Of a DNA stretch of 64,000 nucleotides, positions 1 through 11,251 are shown in pieces. The position numbers were made by a program, and so were the translations under genes. The stretch's first letter is position 1. The number at the start of each line of letters is the position of its first letter. The notes beneath the pieces were generated by a model. It was given only the letters and a program-made list of their open reading frames with translations, did no database searches and was not told the DNA's origin. The DNA comes from Oxytricha trifallax (Eukaryota > Ciliophora > Spirotrichea > Sporadotrichida > Oxytrichidae). Location of the stretch: assembly GCA_000711775.1 (NCBI GenBank), contig ARYC01001473.1, forward strand, positions 1 to 64,000, given 5' to 3'.

Positions 1-425
1 GTAAACACAGCCTCGTCAGCATGAATAAACTTTATATTATTCTATTAAGCTCTCTGCATTTAATTATAAATATAATTTAAGTTGTTATTGTAAAATGGCA
101 GAGTGAAATCAATTACTCTCCTAATACGATTTACACCTTTGTAAGAGATGCCATTTCGTTTATAAATGTTTGCAACAGACTATGCAAAGATCTTCAACTC
201 AGGGAACTGGCGGTGAAACATTTAGCTCGTTAGTCGAGAGAGAAGTGAGCCCAATACTTCAAAGTTTTTTCATTAATAAGATAGTCAATATGCTTCTATA
301 GAAACTTAGATTTCCTCTTAGGCTAAGAATTCAGCTATTATTGCTTTAATTACAACAGCTTTCAAGCAGTGAGAACGAACAGTTGAGGGACTACGCTTTA
401 AGAGCAGTGCAATAGACTTATAGTT
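1..425 (-). pseudogene. TBE transposase, N-terminal part cut by the window edge
   Basis: Reading the minus strand with TAA/TAG as Gln gives the N-terminal half of a TBE 42-kDa-type transposase. The window edge falls just after the first catalytic motif, HADEAVF, encoded at about 5-25, where the Asp is the first D of the DDE triad. The N-terminal region is present here and lacks the deletion of more than 100 bp seen in TBE-A. The second Asp and the Glu are outside the window, so integrity cannot be judged. The enzyme family cuts and joins DNA at element ends and is thought to act in the germline and during nuclear development. Confidence 0.75.
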
Positions 426-543
426 CAGTACTGGTTTGAGTTATTCACTATACATATCGCTTCCATTACGCAGTTTAAACACTAAATCTATATACTCTTC
501 ATCATAAATAGACCCCAAAAGCTTGTAATTTTAGCCTCGCATT

Positions 544-621
544 TAATTAATAACAACAACCCCTAACAAATTCCCTACAAATCAAAGCACTTATAAACCT
601 CATTAAGGGGTTTTGGGGTTG
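544..621. repeat. TBE-C terminal inverted repeat with telomere-like end
   Basis: A terminal repeat of about 78 bp. Its core CAAAGCACTTATAAACCT is shared with both ends of TBE-A and TBE-B, and the outer end is GGGGTTTTGGGG. It matches the TBE pattern of terminal repeats ending in C4A4 telomere-like sequence. Confidence 0.85.
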
Positions 622-623
622 AT

Positions 624-805
624 TGTACATTTGACTCTGTGTCCATAATAGAGGGATTTTCCTTTGTTAGATTTGTTCAAATTGTACAATTCCACTTTCT
701 GTACATTTACTTATTGTACTTTTTATAGAGGAATTAAAGAGCAATTAATTGTGCAATTTACAATTTGTACAGTTAAAAAGTCTTGATTAAATTTTGATTT
801 GTACA
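624..805. promoter_or_regulatory. Cluster of TGTACA palindromes
   Basis: Five copies of TGTACA lie within about 180 bp (near 624, 683, 700, 766 and 800), between the end of TBE-C and the transposase frame of element E. Clustered short palindromes near a transposon end are a usual arrangement for transposase or regulator binding. That role is inference; only the cluster is seen. Confidence 0.35.
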
Positions 806-845
806 TTTCAAATTATTATTAAAAGCTGCGCTAATTAATGGCAGT

Positions 846-1544
846 TAACAATACAGTTAAATTGATTTATATTTAATTTTTGTAATTTCCCCAAATCAAT
901 TATATTTTAATAATAGCATTCGCAAGTACATGAGCCCACTTTAAAATCATAAAACTCAGGAGCTGTACCTAGAGATGAAATATAAAATTACTAACGCACC
1001 TCAATAAGGGAGGAAGGTTGCCTTTATTGATGAAGTCATGTTTACTTACTCGACCAATCTCAAACAAGAGTTCAGCAATCGATATCAAAACATTGAGGTG
1101 AAGGACAGTTATAATTCAGGAAGAGCATTGCTTAGTTGCGGGAGTGTCTCCTAACAAGGGTCTAGAACTGTATTACAATTACGAGAAGTCTGTAAATATT
1201 GAGAAGTTCTATGATTTTCTCATTTGGCTACAAGATAAAACACCTAAATCATGCTAGCTATTGTTCTTGACAATCTAAGAGTACATCACAGCAAAAGGAT
1301 AAAAGCTCAAAGTGAACATTTGAACATTACTCTCAAATTCACTCCTCCGTACTCACCTCAATATAATCCCATTGAGTATTACTTTTCGGAACTTAGGAAT
1401 TAATTCAAGAGAATGAAGATGAAGATTGTCGGGCAAGATCAGAGATTCGATGCTAAGCAAGTATTGAGAAATGCCTTTAGCAGCATTGATGATGGTATAA
1501 TACAAGAAATTTGCAAGATAAAGTTGAAAACGTTTGATTTATGA
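846..1544 (+). pseudogene. DD34E (IS630/Tc1-like) transposase of element E
   Basis: Read with TAA/TAG as Gln, this shows the full catalytic triad: FIDEVMF (Asp codon 1029-1031), LDNLRVHHSK (Asp 1269-1271) and YNPIEYYF (Glu 1374-1376). The last two are 35 codons apart, giving the DD34E spacing of the IS630/Tc1/mariner superfamily. The frame holding the first Asp stops at a TGA near 1200. The stretch between the first and second Asp reads well only in another frame, so at least two compensating indels are present. It ends at TGA 1542-1544, and the start is uncertain. It is related to the TBE and element D transposases and has the same orientation relative to the second gene. Confidence 0.75.
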
Positions 1545-1602
1545 AGTGAATAAAATTATGGCTTGATAGCTCAAATATTAAATCTTAAAGAATTATTGTT
1601 CA

Positions 1603-2416
1603 TCATTCCAGTGACTGATTAGGATTCAAACATGGTGGAGTTCACTTCTATTAGGCGAGCACCATCATTTGCCCTGCTTCCTTTGCCAGATGAGGCATTC
1701 TCGATTCCCTTGAATCGTTTAAGCAAAAAAACTTTTGGAGGAGACTATTAAGGTTTTCTGGCTTTCATCAACTTCGCTGATACTTTTAGAAGCTGCATTG
1801 TCCTTCCAGATTTTTCAAGTTTGTATTGAGTTAGGGAAAAATAAAATCATTGAAATAAATGGATGGCTGGTTAGCTGAGAAAACCAATTATCTGATATAA
1901 GCATGAAGTCATTCTTCTAACTCTGGTCATCTAAGCTGTTCCTCATCACTCTGGACTTGTTGATTATGTGGGGAAGATAGTCAGGCTAAATTGTATTGAG
2001 GACGTTGAAAAAATATTGTCTATCAACAGGTTTTGATTTCTCTGACATATCTGGCAAGTATATCCGGAGATCTTGATCGTCTCACACCTGCATGTAAAGT
2101 TATCTCACTGAAAGCTCATCGTATTTTGGGACCTTAACCATCTTGATCTGATCCATCTTCAGAAGTTGTTTAGTCCCCTTAAAAATTAGTCTCAGGTATT
2201 CTCTGTTGACTCCATCAATAGGAGGCATGTAGTATCCCACTGTGAGTATTAAGGGCCAATAAATTTACGAATCTCAGTAAGATAAGTGTAAATGTCAAGC
2301 TTAGACTTAAATTTCCCACCAAGTTCGTGAGGAGTAATCTTTAAGATGCTATCCTCAGCATGGCCATTGCTCATCTGAAATTGCTGATTGGATCTTTTTA
2401 TAGAATTTGTCTCCAT
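1603..2416 (-). pseudogene. TBE second-gene (22-kDa-type) homologue of element E
   Basis: The minus strand, from ATG 2416-2414, reads as a diverged relative of the second TBE gene. Shared landmarks, in order, are a short segment like GYYMPPIDG (compare the FLPMMEG region of TBE-B), a VPKYDELS segment (compare IPNYPEIS), and near the C-terminus LTSHPFIS (compare LQKHPYIS in TBE-B and LREYPFVS in element D). The function of this family is not known to me. At least one frameshift and internal TGA codons are present. The homology is what ties 622-5480 to the TBE group. Confidence 0.6.
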
Positions 2417-2781
2417 GAATGTTATTACCTATAGAGAATTAAAAATAATTTATAATCACTATCTTAACTATAAAGAAAACAGCTAATAGATTCAAAAACT
2501 TACATTGCAATGTGGAAAGATCTTACATGTGATAGATTTTCCAAAAAAGTAGGGGGGGGGGTTGTGATCATTTTTTTTAAAAAATGTGATTATATAGGTC
2601 TGTGATTTTTGTGATTTTTTGTGATTATTGTGATTTTTTGGAAAAAAAATTGTTGTGAAAATTAGGGTTTGACCACCCCCCTTTATCAATTCTTATCATG
2701 TGTGATGTTTTAGTTCCAGATTAAGTGATTTAAATTTAAATTTTTTAAGATAAAAATAATCACAAAATCATAAATTTGAAA
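2417..2781. other. Divergent intergenic region with G tract and GTGATTTTTT repeats
   Basis: This is the gap between the divergently transcribed second and third genes of element E, so it probably holds both promoters. It contains a run of G near 2551-2559, four near-tandem copies of GTGATTTTTT near 2600-2640, and a C run near 2676. The G and C tracts make an imperfect inverted pair. Confidence 0.4.
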
Positions 2782-5379
2782 ATGAGCGACTCTTCAGAAT
2801 CAATGTACAATAGTAACTGCAGACATCAATAAAAGAGAGTAAAAGTAGAAATGCAAAGAAAACCGAAGTAGAATCTAGAAAACCTATTCTGAGTTTAAAA
2901 AGTTCTATGACCAGCCTGAACCGAAGGCACCATGTTCTGAGTCCAAAATTATTTTGGGCTTGATAACCAACAACTATCAAAAAACTTTCAAAGACATACA
3001 AGACCATCCAAAGTTATCGGAATACCCACTAAACGAGATAGACCGTGAACTATTATGAAATTATATCCGAGTCAAGAGATAATCTCTGGGGCGAGCTCTC
3101 GGTGGAGTAAAGATTAAGAAAGACTCATGTTTATAGAAAAGAGGATCAGCTTAAGAGATGCAATCCAAATCAAGCAAAAGTAATCGGAAGTTAAGAATCA
3201 AAACCTCAAGCGACGGTCCTACTATAGCGAGTTAAGCTTTCAATTAGATCTAAAAATTATCATTCTTCTTCATTCAGCATTTTGCAGAGCTTTATGAAGG
3301 GTTTCAGCATAGTTTAATTCAAAAATTAAATCATTCCCTCATTCAAGATAAAGAGTTCTATGCTGACAGTGTGGATTGTCAGTTGAAACATCAACAGTAG
3401 CATATAATCTAATTGTTATAAACTAGGGAGATTCAATAAATTGAGAGGGAACTCAAGAGTTACTCACAATCACAAATCCTCAAATTTCACTTGGCTGTCT
3501 CTACCTCTATAAAAGAGTTGCCATTGGAAGGTCAAACTCTGATTCACACGCTCTATCCATACTTAAATCATAGCGTTGATAATCAACTTTTTGATAAAGA
3601 GGAGAGAACAGTTTTAGGGACGATGGCATCATCAATAAACAAACATCTAAAAGATAACAGCTAACAAATTACGATTGGGTTGATAGCTCTATTGCTAGAT
3701 CTGAATTCACTTTCATCGCTGTAGACTACCTAGTCTCTGGAAAGCCTGAAGATATTCAAATAGTTTCTTGTCAAGAATGGGTTCAATGAAAAAGAGGTTG
3801 AGGTAATCGTCAAAAACAAAAATAATTTTCTAAACAATGACTTCATATCAAAACTCTTCAGGGAAGATCTGATTACCTTGATTTCAATAACGAAGGTTAA
3901 GTAGAACCCATCAAGCATGCTACCTGAGCTTATAAGAGTATTCTCATAGAGGAGAATTCTTCTCATGATGCTCGCGAAGCGTCCGTACATATACTTACAA
4001 CTTAAGTGATTAATATTGTGCTTTAATCTGTGAAGGACTTTGAGCTTGACTAGTTAGGGTAAATATTTTAACAGGATGAGACTTTGTGGATATCTGAGCT
4101 CGGTAAATTACACTCTAGATCTAAAAATTAAAAATCCTAATCTGAGATTGTATACAAGAGTGAGTAAATTTGGTTAGAGTTTTCAAAGACTGTGAATGGA
4201 GATCACTAAGTGTCAATTGATGAAATTTCTAGATGCTCGTAATAAATGTTGGAAACTTGTCAAGATTAAAAGCATTCAGTTTACTAATCGACAATATCTG
4301 CGACAATTTTGAGTCATCAGCAGAATAACATTTAAGTTTAAACTCCAACTTCATCTGGAAAAACTTGGATTCAGGGGCTATTAGCTTGTCATTGGATTCA
4401 ACAGGGCAAGAAAGCACTTATAATTGTTCCAGATCAAATCCTCAAATTACAAACCTAGAAGTTTCTTCAACCACTAGGCATTTAGCTGCAGATAGAGACC
4501 ATAGAAAACTTTTACAAAGCTAAGAAGCCTTAAGATGTTCTGATCATTGATGAATTCGATCAAATTTCGTGGAAGTATCTCTTTCTGTACTATGATGGTA
4601 AAATGTATGGACTTTGGGATTTAGGATTGAGCAAGTCCTACATGTTCAGCGCTACTTGCGATTTAGGCATTCAGAGAGTCCTTGTTCAAGTGTGTATATC
4701 ACTCAAAGTTCTTAAGTTCAAAAGTGAATACGAACTTTTGCATTCTTTGAGTCAAGATTAGGGAGAAGAAGTCATTGTATGCTAAAGAGTGGATGATAGA
4801 TTCACAAAACTAAAGGAAGAAATTAAGTAATGCTGTCTCTTAGATTCTATCATAGTTTTTTGTAACGATCATGAGAAGCCTATTGTTCGAGACATGACCA
4901 CCACCTCAATGGATCTAGTAAAGGTGAGAATGAGCATCTCTCTAGCAACCTTGGATGAAATTCAATCATGGTAAAATGGAGTTTTAATCCTTGGTAATGA
5001 TGAGAGTTATGGCTACAACACAAGGTTTAGAATTGATGTTCAAGTACTTATTGGATGCGAAGTCAATTCAGATAGCCAATATCTACAAATGAGGGGTAGG
5101 AGCTCGAGGAGTATGGGAGCATTGCAGTCAAAATATTTTCAAGTATCTAAATTGCCAAAGTAACAGATTTTGCATATGATGAAGTAGATATCAATTGAAA
5201 AGCTCGATAAATTCGAGCAACTTGTAGCACTCATCTATAAAAAGCGATGCAGCAAAGTTCTAATTGAAGCAATATCTGACGCATAAAAAGAGCAGGATGT
5301 TGTAGAGACTCTCGATGATAAAAAACAATAGGTCGGGGGGGCTGCATTTAAAAGGCTATCATAGAACAAGTAAAGTTGA
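2782..5379 (+). pseudogene. SF2 helicase-like ATPase (third gene of element E)
   Basis: The helicase core is in one continuous frame from about 3928 to TGA 5377-5379. Its motifs, in order, are motif I/Walker A TPTSSGKTW (near 4345-4368), motif II DEFD (4549-4560), motif III FSAT (4645-4656), a motif V-like GYNTRF, and motif VI QMRGRSSR (about 5086-5109). This fits a superfamily-2 DExx-type nucleic-acid ATPase of about 860 residues if the gene begins at ATG 2782. The N-terminal half is Gln- and Lys-rich and unrecognised. Frame changes are needed near 2890, 3050 and 3930-4009. The position and strand are those of the zinc-finger/kinase gene of TBEs. It could be an early-developmental gene of the element; its role is unknown. 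Confidence 0.6.
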
Positions 5380-5480
5380 TCTATGATGAAAGAACTAAAA
5401 TCGTAATCTACTCCTATATTTTTTATGAGTATGTCAATCTCAAATTTAATCATTCACTCAAATTCAAAAAATATAGACTA

Positions 5481-8400
5481 AATAATCAATAATGATCAAA
5501 TTCATCTCTCAAAAAATATATTATCACTAATTATTTAATGAAAATGTCTTTGAAGGAGTCAGATGATTTCTGCAATATATTTATTTACTTAAAATTTTTA
5601 ATCATAAAAAAAATAATATCTTTAGAGATTTCTTATAAACATGACCTGAAAAAAAGTTTTACTATAAATTTTCACCTATTTATAGAGCAACTTACAACAA
5701 ATATAATATAATTAAATTAATTGTTACTTAGTATTGATATAAATCTTTGATTTATCTAATACATCTGAATTGTTCCTTTATGATTTAAATCAAATAAATT
5801 ATTTTTATTTTTTTTGGGAAACTAATTAATAATTTTTAATAACAGATAAGCACTATAACACCCCAGAGCATGATTAACAGATCTAATAATATGGCTTTTG
5901 CAAGATTATTCCTTCATTATAAATTAATTATTTAAAACAAAGTTTGCACTTCTTGTTATAAATCAAGATTTTCAAAGACTTTTATGTTTAAATTCTTTTA
6001 ATTGTGGATATAAACAAATCTGACTAAGAGAAAGAACACTAAATCAAGAACAAAAATAATACAAAAATAGTTTTAACAAATTATATAAAATAAGTGAAAA
6101 ATATTCTTATAAGCTAACTAAATACTATTGAGAGGATATAAGCTATGTAATTAATTATAGTTTTAAGAGAAAAAAAAAAGACTTAGGAGAAAATTTGTAA
6201 ATAAAATAATGATAAACTTGTTTAAAATTTCACGATGATAGTGTCAGCAAAAAATAAGCCAAGAAATGATATAGAAGGAATAAAAATAAGTTTTTATTTA
6301 TAAATATAGCAATAATAACAAGAAATGGAATTTAACCCAGATCTACATAAAAGTTAATGAAATTATCATTCGCCATAAATGTAAACTATTGCTATAATAA
6401 AATATAATGTTCTGTAAAAATTTTATTTCATTATTAATCTTGACTAAATTTGAGATGTTTCATATTTTCTGATTTTAAGAATATGAGTGATTAATTATTT
6501 CGCTGAATTATACTTCTATAATTAAGATAAGCAGATAAATATGATTAACTTTAGAGAGTAAATATGCATAATATTGAAATATTATATATCAATTTTTTAA
6601 AGATGGTTTTAGATATAAACTTAATTTTGTTGTAAACACAGCTAATCCTAAATTCATAATAAAAAAGTGATTAATTATGAACTTATTCGCAATGAAATAA
6701 ATAGTAGAAGAAAAAAAAAATAATATCAAAAATTCATGCTTAAAATGATATTTAAATGGCAAATTAATAAAAATATGATAATATAATTAATTATTAACTC
6801 ACATCTAGTCTATATAATTAATGTCAAGGATTAAGTAAGTGAAATATATTTAAAATAACAGCTTTATATAAAAGTTTACTTTCTTCTCAGTCTCCGTCAT
6901 TTCAGTTTTCTCTATTTATATTTATTGAAATTTATCTTATTGTTCCCTTTTCTTGTTTTATATATCTTTGTTGATTTGGAACTCCTATATCTCTTTGGAG
7001 TTTTTTACAAAAAAATTATATGGAAGGAGAATGACTATTGAGAATTTATGAATTTCTTACAAGTTCTTATTTTAGAGAGTACTGAATAGTTTGATGGGAC
7101 AAGAAAGTGTTAAATAGTGTTTCTTGGTTAAATCTCTTAAAATATTTATTATTAAGCATTCTTTTAAAGCATATATCACAGAGTTGGATGAAATTGTAAA
7201 ATAATATCGACTGCGCTTTCTTTTTCTTTTTCAAGAACGAATGAGACTGTCGAGATATAGGCCTTAATCTGTTTATTTTTAGAGTGGATTATACCACTTT
7301 ACAACTCTTCCAATTTTTTGTTCTCTTTTCTTTACAAACAGTTCTATTTCAACTAGTCTTAGTTATTTAATCATTATAAATGATGAGCTTTTGTATATAT
7401 CAACCAATTTTGAAGGAAAAATTATCGTAATTATTTTATTATGCCTCACCAGAATAAGGGCTAATTAAAGTTATTTGTATTGAAGAAATCTATGGGTAGA
7501 GTAAGATTTAATAGTTTATTTCCAAGTCAGTAGGTAAGAGTATAATAGGATTCCTCTTGCATCTTAAGTTTTAATTATAGTATTTATTTATCTCTTAATT
7601 TATAGCTTGGAAATCTTATTATGGTTACTTGAAAGAGTTTTTTCTATTAGATACCCTGTGAGTTGACTCCTTAATATGACTGAGCCCCATTATTACCAAT
7701 GGAGTTTGTCTCCTCTTTCTTCTTTTTATTACGTTTAAACGAATTAATATAAATATATCAAAATTATGAGCGGCTCTCGATGCTTGAATTTATTATTTTA
7801 ATGATTCATTCTTATCTTTCTCCAGTCCATATTAAAATTAAAATTAATATTTATTATAATTTTTAAAATAATGAAGTCAATCAATTAGAAAAGTTTTACA
7901 AGAAGACAAACATAAATTCAAATAGTATTATAACAAACAAAATAGATAAAAATACTATTTGTAATGAGAGATAAAATATATAAATTAATAAGATGCTTTG
8001 AACTCATCATATACAAAATTTTATAGTAAATTTATACAAATTTTATAAATTGATTTAAATCTAAAGATAGAGTTTTTAAAGGAAAATGGAACAAAAGAGA
8101 AAACTTAAAAACGAATAATCATTATAATACCACTATTATATAACAAAAGTGTTATAATAAATAAAATCAAGTACGATTTATTAACTGTCTAGCATCATTA
8201 TTTGATAGAACATTAAAAATAATACTTGAATTAATTAAATATTTTTCTTATATCTTGCGGGCAAGTAAGGTCATTTTAAAATTTCTAAAAATTGTGAGGA
8301 ATAACACAATTTATAAATAGAATTTTTATTTTTTAAATAAAATAAAACTATTAGAAATAAATAATTCAATGCAAAAACTTTGCATTAGCTTTCTATTTTT

Positions 8401-9279
8401 TTATTTTAAAAACTATTTTTATAAAACCTCTTTTTATTCTCATACATTACTTAGTTTCTGATACTCACCTATTCCTGTATATACTATATTAATTGAGATT
8501 ATAGCTCACTAAATCACTGGTTGTTATATTAAAAAAGAAGAGGGTTACAATGAATCAATACTTTTATAGTTTTTTAATCTCGGTATAATTTACTTAGGCC
8601 TATTTTCTATTTTCTATGTTTCATTTTATTTATGAAATCCATGACAAGGATGCTAAAAATTGGGGATGATTACAGAGAGGTTGCTATAATTTCTTTATTC
8701 GAATAAGCGATTAAAATAAAATTTTCAGTAGTTGCGTTTGTATTGGATATATCCTTATTCAAATCGCATTTTATAAATTTGTATTCGTAATTAATGTTCC
8801 TATAATTAAAAATAGCATTGTATTGAAAGAAGTTGATGATTTAAAGTTTAAAGATAACTATAACATAAATTAACTTATTAATGATTAATAGACATTCTTA
8901 AAAAAATAATTAATATATTTTAATACCAAAAATGCTTAAATTTAAAGTAATTAAGATATTTATTAAAATTAAATAATTAAATTCCTGAATTTACTTTCTA
9001 TTTTTTAATTTTAATTATTAAATTACTATAAAAATTCTTCTATAGTATTATTTACAGCATTTCTTGAGGATAATAATTAAGTCATTGGAAATGAGCTCAA
9101 TTATTGCATAAAATGATAATATTATTCAAATATAATTATTAAATAAGATAGTGCTTGAAAAATATAGAAGGGCTGCAAAATTTAAAAGAAAAGAAAAATG
9201 ATTAGTGATGTAATTAAATAATTTATTTATTAAATGACATGAAAATTTGAACGTAATCCACACACATTAATAAATAGTA
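5481..9279. other. A+T-rich DNA without recognisable genes
   Basis: I see no family motif, long inverted repeat or telomeric tract in this 3.8 kb. Homopolymer and AT runs dominate. A short hairpin (AACTCC...GGAGTT) lies near 6980-7001. Confidence 0.5.
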
Positions 9280-9546
9280 TCAGGAATAAGTAAATTATTA
9301 ATTATAATCGGCAGTAATTGTTAGTAATACATTTTTACATAACATTAATATTTGGGTATATAATTAGTTGTTCACAATATTGAAGCTTGCAGAGTTGGCG
9401 TATGATTTGTGCCTAGTCATGATTTTATGCTAGTATATCTCCTCAGTAAACTGAGACATCTTGCAATCGAGGATGATTTCAGCATCGATGGTAGTTATAA
9501 TTATAACTGTCTCTAATCCTATGGATCTTTGTTGTAGTAGTTTCAT
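9280..9546 (-). other. Weak open frame, 88 codons
   Basis: From ATG 9546-9544 to TGA 9282-9280 on the minus strand, overlapping a segment (9360-9550) slightly richer in G+C than its surroundings. No family is recognised. With TGA as the only stop, a frame this long is expected often by chance. It could be a small macronuclear-destined segment, but nothing confirms that. Confidence 0.2.
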
Positions 9547-10619
9547 AGGTTGATATTTATTTCTTCTATCTTATATGATTGATTAGTTGTACTTTCTTAA
9601 CATTCTTTAATTCGCAAGGGGAGGATCTAATATAAAGAGATAAGTTCATTTCTGAAAATATGTGTTTAAAATTAATGACAAATTTATTAATCACTCGATT
9701 TAAACGGTATTCTATAGAAATAAAAATAATTTAAGTGTTTTTTTAAAAGTTAAAACATGCATAAAAAAATTAAATATTTTTTCATGAAATGTTCAAACTT
9801 GAATAGCTTTAAAAGACAGAAATAGTCCGATAGAATAACTCATTTGATTGAAAAGTGCACTTAATTCAACTACTTTTGATTTACACTCTTATAAAGGCAA
9901 TGTTGATTTAATTTTTAAAATATAGTTGATAATTATTAATTAAATTAGTTTAATGGTGTATAAAATAAATCTAATTAAATGGTATAAATTACTATATATC
10001 TTCACTTTCAAGAAATTATGTTTAATGCCATAAATAGTGAAGAAATGCAAAAGTACCTATAGCTGAAAATGGTAAGTATTCTATTATTCCATTATATACA
10101 ATCGATTGACACTAGTAAAAAGATTTATTATTAATGATTACACTCATATTAAATGCTGGGATTAATTAAGAAATAAGTACTTGCAATCAAAACATCATGA
10201 GTTAATAAAAGGAAAAGACATTTTTTAGTAAATCAAATAAGATTTTTACGAGTTTTTTATGAGGGTTATGTTACTTATGAATAATTAAAACTAAAGTACA
10301 TTGATCTAAGCAAATATAAATTAATTCATGTATAATAAAAAACAAAATGAAGGTATAAATTGTGAACAAAATTATTAATCTTAAGACTAGAGATGAAAAG
10401 TAACAATTCTTATGAAAGAATTATAGGCCATTAAATAAAACGCTCAAAATAACTGTTTTTAGTAAGTCAATTTTTGTTAATATAAGATAACTTGCATAAA
10501 ATCATAGTTTTTAAGTATGTTGAAATTTAGCTGAAAGCGAATAAGATATAAGAAGGTATTTTAAATATTGTTTTCTTAAGTAAATTTATTATAAGTATTT
10601 AAAAATATGTAAAATTAAT
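9547..10619. other. A+T-rich DNA, nothing seen
   Basis: No gene, repeat pair or structured element is recognised. Confidence 0.5.
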
Positions 10620-11251
10620 AATTTCGTAATAATATTATTATTTAATGCTGTACGAAACTAATACTGGGGTTTAAGCTAGCCAGATAAATAAACCAGATAG
10701 TTTCCATGCTTTTACTTTTAGGCATCTGCTCAATCTTACTCCAATGGCTTGAAAGTAGTAAGACTCATATACTAGACTGAATAGTTTACGCACCGTGATC
10801 ATCCACCAATTGCCTTGATGAGGTCTTATGTTGTCTTTAGCAACTTCCCATGTATTTTCTGTTTCACTACTATGACTAACTTTCCTTAATGAGTGATTTT
10901 AGTTCGGGTAAAAACCCTTCTTAGCAAAGACTTGTTGTATGGCTTGCTTAGGGGGGGAAACCCCAAAATGATACTCTGCTGAGATTTTCTATGTATGGTT
11001 TGTTTTCCTTACTTTTTCATCAGCAAATAGAGTCCAATCTGAAATCCTAGAGGTCTGTCTCTTAACTCCTACCCTTTCCTTGGTGACTTAACCCCTGGTT
11101 GCAAGGATAGGTCTATCACTCAGTTTTAATACGACATATATGATCAATAGTCGAGGTTTTTATTGGAGTTCTCTCCTTATACCTTGCCTGACGTGTTCTG
11201 AGGAGGTTCTCAGATCCAAGATTTATCTTGTAAAAGCCGAATTTCGTAATA
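10620..11251 (-). mobile_element. G+C-richer insertion with 12-bp direct repeats, probable 5'-truncated retroelement
   Basis: A block near 40% G+C in a 25% background is bounded by the perfect direct repeat AATTTCGTAATA at 10620-10631 and 11240-11251. On the minus strand one frame stays open across the whole block (about 200 codons with TAA/TAG as Gln), and the low-coordinate edge reads as a short TAA-type tail. A 12-bp target duplication plus such a tail resembles the LINE insertions elsewhere in the window, so I infer a 5'-truncated retro-insertion. I do not recognise the protein. The alternative is an internal eliminated sequence with a 12-bp pointer. Confidence 0.5.

Larger units (their letters stand above)
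1..621 (-). mobile_element. TBE-C, telomere-bearing element, right end only
   Basis: The end of a TBE transposon whose other end lies outside the window. It is nearly identical to the right part of TBE-B (43850-44463) and carries the transposase end of the element on the minus strand. It finishes with a telomere-like G4T4G4 tract at 607-618, then ATT at 622-624, which fits the ANT target known for TBEs. It lies directly against element E, so it probably inserted into or beside it. Family assignment is by comparison with the two fuller copies here and by the known features of TBEs (C4A4 ends, terminal repeats of about 78 bp). Confidence 0.9.
622..5480 (+). mobile_element. Element E: TBE-related transposon with a helicase-like third gene
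   Basis: Three decayed genes in the TBE arrangement: transposase on plus (about 846-1544), a TBE second-gene homologue on minus (1603-2416), and a third gene on plus (2782-5379). The third gene is SF2 helicase-like instead of zinc-finger/kinase. No terminal repeat is visible: the left end is hidden by TBE-C and no partner was found to the right. The right limit is set only by the end of coding sequence and the change to very A+T-rich DNA. All genes carry frameshifts, so this copy looks dead. Confidence 0.6.

Noticed and set aside
5481-9279. Many open frames of 60-120 codons on both strands
   Set aside because: With TGA as the only stop, such lengths are expected by chance at this base composition. 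None has a recognisable motif.
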